A stretch of DNA of 64,000 bases from Legionella maceachernii (GTDB taxonomy: Bacteria > Pseudomonadota > Gammaproteobacteria > Legionellales > Legionellaceae): contig NZ_FUXJ01000003.1 of assembly GCF_900167045.1 (NCBI RefSeq), positions 88,578 to 152,577 on the forward strand, in the 5' to 3' direction. Under the pieces are notes generated by a model. That model did not search any database. It was not told where the DNA came from and saw only the letters and a list, made by a program, of their open reading frames with translations. Below, in pieces: positions 36,759-46,650 of this stretch. Position 1 is the first letter of the stretch. Every line of letters begins with the position of its first letter. The position numbers and the translations under genes are program-made.

Positions 36759-37853
36759 CTAAAACCCCATAACTGAGGTTCTATTAGAAACTATATCAGT
36801 CTCCTCGCTGTTACTTGGATTAGTTTTAAATAAAAGAGGGGAATAAAGATTTATAGTTGTTTTTTCATTCGTAACTTCTTGTCGATCACTTTTAATGAAT
36901 AAATCTTTCTGCTCTTTGTAATCTAATTTTAAATCCCCTGTGTACTTGAGCCGAAATCTGGGATTTGTATCTAATGTGTCAAAAATATACTCATATAATT
37001 CTTTATCACCACAGAGCTGGCATCTTTCCATCTTAGAATCATCCAAGATGGTATTCCTAGGAGCCTCAAACGAAACGACATATCCCGAATAGGATTGAGA
37101 TGATTTGGGTATAGGCTGAATAGATGCATAACGATATGGTAACTCGCATTCCTTATTATCCTTTCTTCTAATCATAAATTGATCTAAAGAGCCACCTATA
37201 TCATAGGGACGAATTAAAAAAGGTACTTCTAACTCAATAAGCAAATGTGCCATATCTTCAGGAACATATTCTGAAGGTTTCTTATTATTGCGTAGATAAT
37301 AGCAGGCATCAGCTAATAAAATTCCTGTAAAAGGTTTTAAAAGATTGTAGGCTTGTAACAAAGTTCCTATACCGTCTACTAAATGAATGAAAGTCCATCG
37401 AGATAAAATTATATCTATTTCCTGAATCAAGTTGAGGTTTCTTAAATTAAATTCATCAATCAAATTTTCTATTTGAAAGCGGCCAAATTTATATAGGTTA
37501 CATATACCTATTTTTTCTATTTCTGGGCCTTCATAACTTTCCCCGCGGATACCAATAATATTAATTTCGATATCTTTTGAAATTTCTTGGGATTCGTTAA
37601 TTTCCCTAGTTAAATGAGAGCAAAGTGAAAAATCCCCAGCACCAATATCTAAAATATAGAACAGTTTCCTTTCACGATTATTTTCTATAATCTTTTTTAT
37701 TAGCAAAAACTCATCTACACCACATAAATCGTAATTAGATTTTCCGGAATATACCCACAAGTCATTAGAGTGCTTTGCTAAATTATCCCATGCTTCTTTT
37801 ATCTTGGTTTTTATTTCTTGAGGCCTATCTTTCCATTCTAATTTAGTTTTCAT
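36759..37853 (-). CDS. SAM-dependent methyltransferase-like protein
   Basis: 364-aa protein with a class I methyltransferase motif I (ILDIGAGDFSLCSHL, about residues 68-82) and later segments fitting motifs II-IV (IDIILSRWTFIHLVDG; AYNLLKPFTGILLADAC). The C-terminal about 110 residues contain a CxxC (RCQLCGD) and a Thr/Asn-rich tail. No known specific family; substrate unknown. Start at ATG 37853. Confidence 0.7.
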   Translation of the reverse strand: MKTKLEWKDRPQEIKTKIKEAWDNLAKHSNDLWVYSGKSNYDLCGVDEFLLIKKIIENNRERKLFYILDIGAGDFSLCSHLTREINESQEISKDIEINIIGIRGESYEGPEIEKIGICNLYKFGRFQIENLIDEFNLRNLNLIQEIDIILSRWTFIHLVDGIGTLLQAYNLLKPFTGILLADACYYLRNNKKPSEYVPEDMAHLLIELEVPFLIRPYDIGGSLDQFMIRRKDNKECELPYRYASIQPIPKSSQSYSGYVVSFEAPRNTILDDSKMERCQLCGDKELYEYIFDTLDTNPRFRLKYTGDLKLDYKEQKDLFIKSDRQEVTNEKTTINLYSPLLFKTNPSNSEETDIVSNRTSVMGF

Positions 37854-38140
37854 ATAGTTTCACATTAAATTGGATATTATATTTGTAAAAAATTAATAAA
37901 TTATTAAGGAAAAAAATTAAAAAGAATAGACATTATAACTCAGAGTAAACGCGTGTTTTAAATCATGAACTCTCAAAGAATAAGAAAGACAACCAAGAAA
38001 TAATTTTGGACTTTTAATAATAGCCTTATTCGGAGTAAGGTCCAGAAGCTATTTAATGATGCCTATCTATAGCTGATTCTTAATTCCCACATTTTCGTGG
38101 TGCATCGAACTGTTACTTCAAGTATATTTTTTTGAAATTA
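37854..38140. other. AT-rich intergenic stretch
   Basis: No ORF, RNA or clear signal is seen here. It separates the methyltransferase-like gene from the IS3 remnant. Confidence 0.4.
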
Positions 38141-38382
38141 GCAGCTCAAAGAGTGATTCGGGTGCTCGATAATATCGCTTTAATTAGAGGTTATCCAATG
38201 AAATTTCGCCTGGATAACAGTCGTGAATTTATTTCCTTGGCACTAGCAGAATTGGCTGAACTTCATGAAATAATCTTAGAATTTATTTAGCCTGGAAAAC
38301 TAACCAAAAACTCATTCATCGAGTGATTTAATCGGACTTATCGAGAAGAACTATTAGATTTTTATTTGTTTAGAAACATTAA
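38141..38382 (+). pseudogene. IS3-family transposase (OrfB/rve) remnant
   Basis: One frame from 38141 reads AAQRVIRVLDNIALIRGYPM, then KFRLDNSREFISLALAELAE, then a stop, PGKLTKNSFIE, another stop, and FNRTYREELLDFYLFRNIN. This matches the rve core of IS3-type transposases (DNGPEF ... RPGKPTxNAFIESFNG). Two in-frame stops and loss of both ends make it a dead fragment. The following 370 bp to 38752 contains no recognised gene. Confidence 0.75.
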
Positions 38383-38752
38383 TGCTTTATCCGCTGATCA
38401 GGTGGGGCTTTATACTGCGGTTGTGGTGGGGGCATTATCGGCGGTTGGAATGGAGGCATTAGTGCGCTGATTAACAGCATATTTTTGTTAATAAAGTAAT
38501 TATCGATCATTACATGAAACTAGGACAAGCCTAGTTGAGTTCATATTTAGATGGTAACTTATTGATTTTAAATTTATTTGCCATCTATTTGTTATCTAAG
38601 AGCATAATACGCACTTGCAAAGAGTCAATGGAATTGACGTGATGTACAGCGAACAGCCGCCAGCTAATGGAGAATTCGGGTAACTTATTGGGGTTAGCAA
38701 TAGATTTTGAGATATAATGCGGGCTTATTACTAGTTTCGTAAGGATAATTTT

Positions 38753-39625
38753 ATGTGGTCACTCCTGCTAGAGTATGAGTTTTCAGCAACTGATTCCCAA
38801 TTCATTAAACGCATCGAAACTATACAACCCCAATTATGTATTGATACATTGTATATTAATGGAAAAGAGGATAGCACTTATAACAAACTACCAATCACTC
38901 AGTTACAAACAGTCTTAGATAAAAGAAAAGAGATAATGGAGCCAGCAGAGTTTGAGAAAGCAAAAATAAAGATATCATCAAGGATGCCTGCATTTCGCAC
39001 AATTCAAAATATTTTACCAAGATTTCAATCACAGGTTGATAACATTTCAGAAGAGGACCAAAAAAGATTAGAGAAAGATGTTGGTTTTCTAGTCGATAAT
39101 CTAGTAGATTCAACTTTTGCTTCTGCGTGGTCTCCTGATAATAGATACTTACCTAACGTTCATAGTAAGGAAGATCTTTGGAAGGTAATCCATTTAGCAC
39201 ATGCAAAAATGCAAGTATATGCAAAAAATGACATCCCTCCCTTTTTTTCAGTCTGTGATTCTCCATCTCGGAAAGAAATCACCATCTATTCGATACTCTA
39301 TACCTTCCATCTTACTTATGATGATAAGAAACAAAATCTAATCGGGAAAGGTGAATACCCTGGGCTGCATTTAGAATCAGGTCTTCATACTAATTATGGC
39401 TGTGTTGTCATTAGAGATGAACTCAAGACTGCCTTTGAGAAATGGAAACAGAATGGTCAACATGGGACCCTTATATTCTCTTCTCACGCGGGTTCACCGC
39501 AGACAGAGGCTCAACCTAAAATTGCCGAAACAATAACGCAATTCTCACCACTCTATGCCACAGCAATTAAATCAGAAGATCCTGCAGATCTATCTAAATT
39601 ATCTACTAAAGGGCTTTCATTTTAA
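38753..39625 (+). CDS. Unrecognised 290-aa protein
   Basis: No family recognised. Soluble, mixed alpha/beta composition; no signal peptide. One segment (WSLLLEYEFSATDSQFIKRI) at the N-terminus and a Gly/His-rich part (GEYPGLHLESGLHTNYGCVVIRDELK) near residue 210-235. The ATG at 38753 follows AAGGA at a good distance. The low GC and its place inside the island suggest transfer. Effector function is possible but unsupported. Confidence 0.65.
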   Translation: MWSLLLEYEFSATDSQFIKRIETIQPQLCIDTLYINGKEDSTYNKLPITQLQTVLDKRKEIMEPAEFEKAKIKISSRMPAFRTIQNILPRFQSQVDNISEEDQKRLEKDVGFLVDNLVDSTFASAWSPDNRYLPNVHSKEDLWKVIHLAHAKMQVYAKNDIPPFFSVCDSPSRKEITIYSILYTFHLTYDDKKQNLIGKGEYPGLHLESGLHTNYGCVVIRDELKTAFEKWKQNGQHGTLIFSSHAGSPQTEAQPKIAETITQFSPLYATAIKSEDPADLSKLSTKGLSF

Positions 39626-39654
39626 GTCTCTAAGCAAGGCCAAAACCGATGATG

Positions 39655-39677
39655 AGCCCTTTAAAAAGGCTTTTATT
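39655..39677 (+). terminator. Probable terminator after the 290-aa gene
   Basis: AGCC (39655-39658) with GGCT (39668-39671), extended by TTT/AAA pairing, followed by TTTTATTT. It lies 30 bp after the stop codon. Confidence 0.55.
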
Positions 39678-40176
39678 TAGTTATTTAGGGGTCTGACCCA
39701 AAAATTAAATTAATAAACAATGGATTAATATAAAAAGCACTTTATTATTCACCTTTAAAATCTATTTTCAAGCTATAAAATAAGGATTACAAAATCCTAA
39801 TAGTCTTAACTTGTTTTTTAAAAACGGATCAATAATAATTCCCGTTTCAAGTCCTTAATTTTTATTTTTGTCTATAACTAGTGGACCGGTTTAATTGGGG
39901 AGCATTACAGCATAGATGATCGAGTTTCTGTAGGATTTTTATGAATATATTTTTAGATAACTTGCACCGAGCAGGCAAGAAAGTTATTTATGAGCGCCAA
40001 TGCATGCTAACGAATTGACCCCGGCTGGCACACGCAAGTTTTTCGCTCACCTACATGCCCAATAAAAATATTTTTTAAACAAAAAAGGACATTTTAATTT
40101 TGATTGGACACTTTAAAATCTTTTTGAAAAAAAATTAGAAATAGTTACAATAGAATTTTTATAATTTATTCTTAAA
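39678..40176. other. Non-coding AT-rich region with decayed IS-like text
   Basis: No intact gene. It includes GGGGTCTGACCC near 39689-39700, a form common at IS ends, and near 39890-40070 a stretch with short open pieces (GEHYSIDDRVSVGFL) broken by stops. I cannot name the source element. Confidence 0.35.
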
Positions 40177-40644
40177 ATGCACAAATTAGCTTCATATAGA
40201 CTGGCCATTCCTCTAATTTTGAATGTATTCTGCATATCAACAGCCTCGGCTGCTAGCGATGTGTGTGAGGATAATTCTCTTCATCAACGTACCATTTATA
40301 ATTATTCTACACAAAAGTGGTTTATTAATGGAAAAGGGAATTCAATACCTGGGGCAGGTTATAGTTCAGTTTGGTTTACTCCTTGTAATGAAAAAACAAG
40401 TTTTGGTTGTACTATTCATCCTAAGAGTCAAATAAGCATTTCATATGCGGGTGTCGGCGGATTGGTCCCTCGTCCTCCTTCAGGATACATTACGCTCACG
40501 GATATGAATGGAATTGCTCTTGATTTTAGGTTTGGATGTCATAATAGGGAAATTTATCTTAGCGGCTCTGTTGCTTCTACGGTGATGTTACTTAATCAGC
40601 CTAAGGGTGGAGATATGAGCATCAATTCTGGGTCTTGGAATTGA
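40177..40644 (+). CDS. Small secreted cysteine-containing protein, unknown
   Basis: 155-aa protein with a signal peptide (MHKLASYRLAIPLILNVFCI, cleavage likely after ASA). The mature part has four to five Cys residues (DVCEDN, TPCNEK, FGCTIH, FGCHNR), suggesting disulphides, and a beta-rich sequence. No family recognised. Last gene before the island's right border. Confidence 0.65.
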   Translation: MHKLASYRLAIPLILNVFCISTASAASDVCEDNSLHQRTIYNYSTQKWFINGKGNSIPGAGYSSVWFTPCNEKTSFGCTIHPKSQISISYAGVGGLVPRPPSGYITLTDMNGIALDFRFGCHNREIYLSGSVASTVMLLNQPKGGDMSINSGSWN

Positions 40645-40998
40645 TTTCTGATTTTTAATCGCTGTCTTTCCATCGAGGATTATCTATCATGTTCTGCTGC
40701 TTTGGAGATCTATGTGTTGAGGCAGAAATTCGGACGAGCGCGAAATCATCGAGTATGATCGGTGAGTGCTTCGAAGGCTGAAAATGGTAATTCATAATGA
40801 AAGTGATTATAAAATCACTTTAGCACGCGTTGATTCTCTTTGTGGGCCAAGGATGGGAGCTTATGAAGTATTGCGTAATATACTGTCGGGATTTTGTCGG
40901 TCTCAGTCCTGCTTTGTTATGCTTTGTCGTGCCTTTGTAGGGGGCGACTACATTGTTTAATAATAAAATCAATAAGTTAATTTTTAATGGCCGGACTG
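40645..40998. other. Intergenic region before the right att copy
   Basis: Contains an open frame at 40784-40960 (MVIHNESDYKITLARVDSLC...) with no recognised family and no clear ribosome site. I do not call it a gene. Confidence 0.3.
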
Positions 40999-41045
40999 CG
41001 AACCAAGGTGTCGGCGGGTCGAGTCCTTCCAAGCACGCCATTTAA
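40999..41045 (+). other. attR-like: degraded copy of the tRNA-Arg 3' end
   Basis: 47 bp matching 30655-30701 at 42 of 47 positions, including the trailing CGCCATTTAA. The mismatches fall in the T arm and acceptor stem, so it cannot form a tRNA. Read as the right attachment site of the island. Confidence 0.65.
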
Positions 41046-41455
41046 TTCAGGCATAAAAAGGCGAAATTTAGATTTGCAATTCTTTTAATTGAAAATGATC
41101 ATCATCGTCAAATATTGAAGATGATAAATCGTTTACCCCTTAACTGTCATACTCTCCACTAAAATAATCCCCCGCTTATTAACACAAACAAGCAGGGGTA
41201 GGGGGAAGGGATTCTAAATCTTAGACAGTCGATAATTGAGCTCGATAGTGTATTTTTATCGTATGTCGGAAGATATTGATATGAAACTGGTGCTCGAGCT
41301 CATTATCTAATGCATTAAGGGAAAAAAAGAAGGCAAAAAAGACGAGTGGTTCAGCAACATAACCATCACAATTTAGAAGACCAGGCATAAATGACGAGGC
41401 TACAAACAACGCTGATTGACCTAAAATTAATAACAAAGTAAAGTAATCGACCTTT
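41046..41455. other. Intergenic region upstream of the first repeat-family gene
   Basis: Holds a C/G-rich hairpin (CCCCCGCTT ... AAGCAGGGG, about 41168-41198) that could be a terminator. Its right part (41375-41465) resembles 42330-42440 upstream of the second paralogue, so the duplication included upstream DNA. The open frame 41221-41436 on the minus strand looks spurious. Confidence 0.45.
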
Positions 41456-42215
41456 GTGCTTATATTAAGGCAGCTAAACAGGCCTGTCCATAGAAAAGCT
41501 CCATTACGGCTCTATCATAATCGAGAGCAAATAATCGACGCAGCCATTCTTACCACCCACAGCAAGAAAGGCAAAGGGCCTAGCAGCAAACATTTTATTG
41601 TCATCAATGGCATCAAGACAGAAGTGTTCAACAAAAACCAATTAAAGCGGCGGCAGCTTCTATCGCAACAACCGGAAGAAGAGGAGAGGGGTGTTAAACG
41701 TGCTCGCCTACAAATCACTGTGAAGGAGAGTGCATTGACAGAATACTATGATCATCTTGCTGAGTTAGAGGGCTTTAGCACCAACCAAAGCATTGATGCC
41801 CTGCCGCAAGTTTGGCAAACGCAATTGACACCGGAAGCGGCACAATCCGATGAGTCTGTTAACCACGTTTGCCTGCAAACCACAGGGCAGCGAAGTGCTT
41901 TAACAAGCTCCTATGATCGAATCCTTGCTGAGTTAGAGGATGGCCTTAGCAGCACCCAAAGTACTGATGCCTTGCCGGAAGTGCGGCAAACACGATTGAC
42001 GCAAGACGTTGCGCAGGCTAATTCACTGGATTGGGTACACGCTCTTTCAACCCCCAAATCAGCACGCAAACCCTAGGGAGCTTCCTGCCGGAGAAAGTCG
42101 CTTGTTGCAGCAAGACGATTTGCTGAGCTGTCGTTTGGTAGAAGCCTATGATGTCCTTGAACGAATTTTGTTCGATAATAGCGAATCCGATAACGATGCG
42201 AGTTTTACTTGCTAA
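41456..42215 (+). pseudogene. Repeat-family protein, copy 1 (decayed)
   Basis: Homologous to the copy at 42448-43775. The expected start ATG reads AGG here (GGCCTGTCCATAGAAAAG against ATGCCTGTCAATAGAAAAG), leaving only an upstream GTG at 41456. It has a single copy of the 49-residue repeat (RLYHNREQIIDAAILTTHS...). Near 42035 a 5-bp deletion shifts the frame, and the conserved C-terminus (GESRLLQQDDLLS ... SESDNDASFTC) continues in another frame to 42215. Between are two related acidic segments (YYDHLAELEGFSTNQS and SYDRILAELEDGLSSTQS). Function unknown. Confidence 0.75.
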
Positions 42216-42447
42216 CGTTAGCCTTGCGTTTGAGTAATGAGTTAAGTCTCAAAAAATAGATCTTAATCTGGGCAGTCGCGTATGATAATACGTTTCTTAT
42301 TCGCGTTTCGGAAAAAATAGCAGCATACCATCAAAAATTTAGAACGTAGGCATAAAAGGATAGATTATAAAAAATACTAATTGATCTAAAATTATTGATT
42401 AAGTAAAATAATCGGCCTTTAATGCTTGTATTAAGGGGTTGCTAACT

Positions 42448-43775
42448 ATGCCTGTCAATAGAAAAGTTCCATTACGGCTCTTTCATAATGGAGAAGAAAT
42501 AATCAACGCGGTCATTCTTGCCACCCACAGCAAAGAGGGCACAGGACCTAGCACCAAACATTTTGTAGTCATCAATGGCGTTAAAACTGAGGTGATGACA
42601 ATAGAGCAACGCTCCAAAAACCGCTTATTCCATCAGGGAAAGGAAATCACTGATGCGACCATTCTTGCCACCCACCGCAAGGAGGGCAAAGGCCCTGGTA
42701 GCAAGCATTTTGTAGTTATCAATGGCATTAAAACGGAGGTTATCACTGCAGCTCAACGCACCCAAAACCGTTTATTTTACCAGGACAGGGAAATTACTGA
42801 TGCAGCTATTCTTGCCACTCACAGCAAGGAAAGCAAAGGGTCTAGCAGCAAACATTTTGTAGTCATCAATGGCGTTAAAACGGAGGTTATCACTGCAGCT
42901 CAACGTACTCAAAACCGCTTATCCAACAAGGGTAAGAAAATCCTTGTGCGGCCATTCTTGCCACCTACAGCAAAGAGGGAAAGGGAAACAACACCAAACA
43001 TTTTGTAGTCATCAATGGCGTTAAAACGGAGGTTATGAATGCCAATCAACGCACTAAAAACCGTTTATTTCATCAGGGCAAAGAAATCACTGATGCAGCC
43101 ATTCTTGCCACCCACAGCAAGGAAGGCAAAGCGAACAGCACCAAACATTTTGTTGTCATCAATGGCATCAAGACAGAAGTGTTCAACAGAAACCAATTAA
43201 AGCGACGGCAGCCTGCATTACAACAACCGGAAGAAGAGGAGAGGGGTGTTAAACGTGCTTGCCTGCAAACCATTGGGGAAGAAAATGCATTAACAGAATA
43301 CTATAATCATCTTGCTGAGTTAGAGAGCTTTAGCACCAACCAAAGCACTGATAATTTGCAGCAAGCTGGGGAAATACAATTGATGCAGGAAGTTCCGCAG
43401 TCTAATGGAAGTGTTAACTCCGCTTGCGTGAAAACCACAGGACAGAGAAGTACATTAGCATACTCCTATGATCGAATTCTTGCTGAGTTAGAGGGTGGCT
43501 TTAGCAGCACCCAAAGTACTGATGCCCTGCCGGAAGCGCGGCAAACACGATTGATGCAAGATGTTGCGCAGGCTAATTCATTGGGTTGTTCTGGATACAC
43601 GCTCTTTCAACCACCAAATCAGCACGCAAACCCTATGGGGCTTCCTGCCGGAGAAAGTCGCTTGTTGCAGCAAGGCGATTTGCTGAGTCGTCAGTTGGTA
43701 GCAGCCTATGATGTGCTTGAGCAAGTTTTGTTCGGTGATAGCGAATCCGATAACGATGCGAGTTTCACTTGTTAA
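42448..43775 (+). pseudogene. Repeat-family protein, copy 2, five 147-bp repeats, one frameshift
   Basis: ATG 42448 with AGGGG upstream. The product would carry five tandem 49-residue repeats (consensus RLFHQGKEITDAAILATHSK, then EGKGxSSKHFVVINGIKTEV...), then a Gln/Glu/Arg-rich joint (EEEERGVKRACLQT), two acidic LAELE segments and the tail SESDNDASFTC. Repeat 4 is 146 bp rather than 147, which breaks the frame near 42945; the second open piece begins at 43035. Without that deletion the protein would be about 440 aa. No family recognised, no signal peptide. Confidence 0.8.
42475..43196 (+). repeat. Five tandem 147-bp coding repeats
   Basis: Unit starts at 42475, 42622, 42769, 42916 and 43062, so lengths are 147, 147, 147 and 146 bp plus a final unit. 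Each encodes a 49-residue module containing ILATHxKEG and KHFVVINGxKTEV. The high similarity points to recent unequal expansion. Confidence 0.85.
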
Positions 43776-44470
43776 CAGCTGTATTTTTGAAGAGTAAAAT
43801 AGCCATAGAAATCACTCTACTTATTTACTTGAAAAAAATTAAAAGATAAAAAACTTCTATCACACTGGGATAACTGATAATGAATTTATGGTGATATATT
43901 GGTGGAAGCCATCCTAATTTTTGGGGTGAGTCAAAGAAGTTAATTTGTCGGCTTTCGCTAGCCCCCAATTTCTTTAAATATTGCTAGAAGTGTTATCACA
44001 ATCAGGTTTGCTAAACGCATGATGTTTTTTGTTCCTGATCCAGGTAATCTGAATCCATAGCGCTTATTTTTTATGTTCTTAAAGCACCTTTTTCTAATCT
44101 TTTTTCGTGAACCGAATTAGATCACGAACTGATGCATGTCCATTCTTTGTTTTTTATAATCCTAGCTCAGGACCTGACCTTGTTATTCGCTACAAGCAAT
44201 TTCCATAGCTCGACTTTGAAATTTATTTCGTGACATAATGCCAACTTGTAGTTTTTTCATTTTTATCTTCGTTCATATTTAAAGAGCTAGCTAGAACTTT
44301 TATCTATTTCTCAATCCTCTTTTAATGTGAAAGTATACGACATAAGGTTATTAGGAAAAATATTCTTAAATTCAGAATGTTTTAATTAAATCGATATCAT
44401 TTTTTTCAAATAACCGCTGTAAAAATCACGTCATCCAAAACCTAGCATTTTGAAGGTATGAAGCAGATTA
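43776..44470. other. Region with decayed minus-strand gene fragments
   Basis: No intact gene. Besides the antitoxin-like remnant at 44183-44260, a basic open piece on the minus strand ending at 43958 (KIRKRCFKNIKNKRYGFRL, then PGSGTKNIMRLANLIVITLL) lacks a start. It looks like a relic of a longer gene. Confidence 0.35.
44183..44260 (-). pseudogene. Possible remnant of an HVO_A0114-type antitoxin
   Basis: Reads MKKLQVGIMSRNKFQSRAME then IACSE and a stop. The pattern K-VGIMSR-xF-xRxMxIA resembles the start of small DNA-binding antitoxins found in Legionella and other bacteria. Only 25 codons remain. Match is from memory. Confidence 0.35.
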
Positions 44471-45004
44471 TTAACGACGAGAAATCTTTTTATTTTTATA
44501 GGTTTTTTTAAGTTTATAAAAAAAAGGGATAAAAAGGGGTATAAGAAGCAATCCCATGATAACTTTAGCTGGATTTGGAGAATATCTCCATTGATAGTAA
44601 TTTAGGTTAGGCTCTCCTTGAGGATTAAAAGCTTCATAGTAAAGCATTGTTACGAGGGCGGTGAATTCTGAATAAATATAATCCCAATTTTTCCATAAAA
44701 TAATTAACGAAATGCAGACTAAGATCCCAATTAAAAACAAAATAGTATTTGTATGTTTTAATAACCCAGGATCTAATGTCTTGAGACTAGAGAAAACATA
44801 CATAAAACCTCCTAGCATAATGATTAAAGAAAGACAGAAGAGTAACTGAATGATCGAATTTCTTAACAAACCAATGTAACCAATCTGATTAGGATCAATC
44901 TGGCCAATAACATCTTGTGATGGAGTAATGATGAATAAAGGAATAATGCGAATAAGCACAAAAACTAGAATTAAAAAAACTAAAATTAATTGTTTCTTTT
45001 TCAT
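44471..45004 (-). CDS. Small membrane protein, unknown
   Basis: 177-aa protein with four hydrophobic helices (about residues 5-25, 45-70, 85-105 and 145-165) and a basic tail (KLKKTYKNKKISRR). The ATG at 45004 has GAGAG upstream; a GTG four codons earlier is open. No family recognised. Confidence 0.6.
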   Translation of the reverse strand: MKKKQLILVFLILVFVLIRIIPLFIITPSQDVIGQIDPNQIGYIGLLRNSIIQLLFCLSLIIMLGGFMYVFSSLKTLDPGLLKHTNTILFLIGILVCISLIILWKNWDYIYSEFTALVTMLYYEAFNPQGEPNLNYYQWRYSPNPAKVIMGLLLIPLFIPFFYKLKKTYKNKKISRR

Positions 45005-45130
45005 AAAAACTCTCACAATTAGAGATAATTAAAGTATAAGCAAAATAGGGAATTTTTTGATGTTAAATATGAGAGAAGTGATAGGGGTAATTTTAATTGA
45101 TTATACGTAATCGCTCATAAAAATACTTTA

Positions 45131-45844
45131 TTAACTTGTAGTAGGCCCCTGTAATAAATCATGTTTTTTTTGATGTTTGGTTGCTTCTCTGAGGGTTAAT
45201 GATGAAAACTGATTTTTATGTATTTTAACAAACTCATATACCCTTATAGGATCATATTTTGCATAATCGCGTAATGACCATCCTATGGCTTTACGAATAA
45301 AAAAATTTTTATTATTTGCATTTTGTAATGCAAAAGCAAAAAGACGTTTAACATCAGTCAGTTCCTTCCAACCTAGCTGATGCAATAGAGCAATTCTTCT
45401 AATCCATAAATTCTCTGATGTTATTGCATGCTCCAATATTTGCTGAAATTCATCTGTAGATGAGCGATGGCATTTCAATATTTTACTAACAACCGCTGCC
45501 AGCCCATCTATCGAATCCCACCAAGCTTTTTGTATGGCAATATCAAAAAGTTGAGGAATATCATTCAATGTAAATTTTGTATTATTCTTCATCATCAAAT
45601 CGATTGCAATATATTGAAATTCTCGATAAGGGATCTCCCACAATGAATTAACTAAATTTAAGAGTTGAGATGCGTTGTAATCACTAGTGATTTTAATGAA
45701 TTCATTTGATAGTTTGCGTCTCATAGGAGTTTGGATACCTAAAAAATCGAACTGATTGAGCATGTAAGCAGACATTTTGAAGGCTAATTCTTTATTCGCT
45801 AATTCCAAAAAAGTTTGTTTTAAATTAAGTAAATTTTTATCCAT
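45131..45844 (-). CDS. DNA alkylation repair protein, AlkD-like (HEAT repeats)
   Basis: 237-aa protein of the DNA alkylation repair family, which removes alkylated bases with a HEAT-repeat fold. Seen: GIQTPMRRKL near the N-terminus, EIPYREFQYIAIDLMMKN, the conserved KAWWDSIDGLA and FIRKAIGWSLRDYAKYDP, LREATKH at the end. The Asp in WWDSID corresponds to a conserved catalytic position in AlkD. Confidence 0.88.
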   Translation of the reverse strand: MDKNLLNLKQTFLELANKELAFKMSAYMLNQFDFLGIQTPMRRKLSNEFIKITSDYNASQLLNLVNSLWEIPYREFQYIAIDLMMKNNTKFTLNDIPQLFDIAIQKAWWDSIDGLAAVVSKILKCHRSSTDEFQQILEHAITSENLWIRRIALLHQLGWKELTDVKRLFAFALQNANNKNFFIRKAIGWSLRDYAKYDPIRVYEFVKIHKNQFSSLTLREATKHQKKHDLLQGPTTS

Positions 45845-45949
45845 TTTATTGCTCAGGCACCGACAATTGATTCAGTTTTATTTTGATTAAAATATAAGTG
45901 ACTTTTCTATCTTTTATGTTTATCAAATAAGATGAAGCACCAGCAGATG

Positions 45950-46117
45950 TCATCCCATGAACCCATTCCTTAAACCTAGTTTCACCTTGCCGATGAAGTC
46001 ACTTTTTTTCGCAGTAATGGAAGACATCATAGGGCCAAGAACTGGTGGTTCAGATTCAATAAAACGGGTTTTGTAGGCGTAGTTAATTTGCGCATAATAA
46101 CCATCTGCCCACGTCAC
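45950..46117 (-). pseudogene. Possible fragment of an exported protein
   Basis: 55 codons from a GTG (VTWADGYYAQINYAYKTRF ... KVKLGLRNGFMG). The alternating aromatic pattern suggests a beta-barrel or surface fragment. No family recognised. The rest of 45845-46245 shows nothing else. Confidence 0.25.
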
Positions 46118-46245
46118 TTAACTCATTACATTCGCATCTCGTAATGTATAGAATGTTTTAGAAAAGGCCGTTTCTCATTGTTTGCTTTTTTTAGGAATGG
46201 ATCTAACACACTATCTTGGCAGGTATTCTATAAAATAGAAATACA

Positions 46246-46650
46246 TTGAGAAAAATTTTCAATAGGAAGAGGATTGCCAAGCATACAGCACGAAGCTCCA
46301 AATATAGCAATTGTTTCTTTTATCTAAGGCTTAATTTGCTTCAAAGACCATTAAGAACAAGGCCGCGCATGGTGTGTAAAGCCGAAACAACACATAACCT
46401 TATACGTGAACGAAATAAATTCAATGTCAAGACTACTGGAGAGCTGCTTGACATCGAAAGAGTTGAGGGCATTTCAAAGAGGCTGCTGGAAAAGCGCTTT
46501 ACCGAAAGTAACTCGTTGGTTGCCTACCGTATGGATAGAGTAAAGCACTTTTTAGAATCTTCAGAAAGTAGAGCGTCTAGTTGCTACTTTTTAGCGAAAA
46601 ATGGGCAGGTACTGAGTGTTACGCCGTCTGGTATATTTGCTGGGTTATAG
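46246..46650 (+). CDS. Doubtful ORF overlapping the beta-helix gene end
   Basis: 134 codons from a TTG, basic, with a middle segment (RNKFNVKTTGELLDIERVEG) that looks protein-like. It overlaps the 3' end of the convergent beta-helix gene by 67 bp and has no clear ribosome site. It may be a remnant. Confidence 0.2.
   Translation: MRKIFNRKRIAKHTARSSKYSNCFFYLRLNLLQRPLRTRPRMVCKAETTHNLIRERNKFNVKTTGELLDIERVEGISKRLLEKRFTESNSLVAYRMDRVKHFLESSESRASSCYFLAKNGQVLSVTPSGIFAGL

Noticed and set aside
38400-38490. Gly/Val-rich open piece after the IS3 remnant
   Set aside because: Too short, no start signal, no recognised family.
40820-41041. 73-codon minus-strand ORF across the att copy
   Set aside because: Reads antisense through the tRNA-derived repeat; no ribosome site; typical spurious ORF near tRNAs.
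41221-41436. 71-codon hydrophobic minus-strand ORF
   Set aside because: Part of the duplicated upstream DNA; the matching region of the second copy is not preserved as an ORF.
42475-43196. Tandem repeats considered as a CRISPR array
   Set aside because: Units are 147 bp, contiguous without spacers, and coding.
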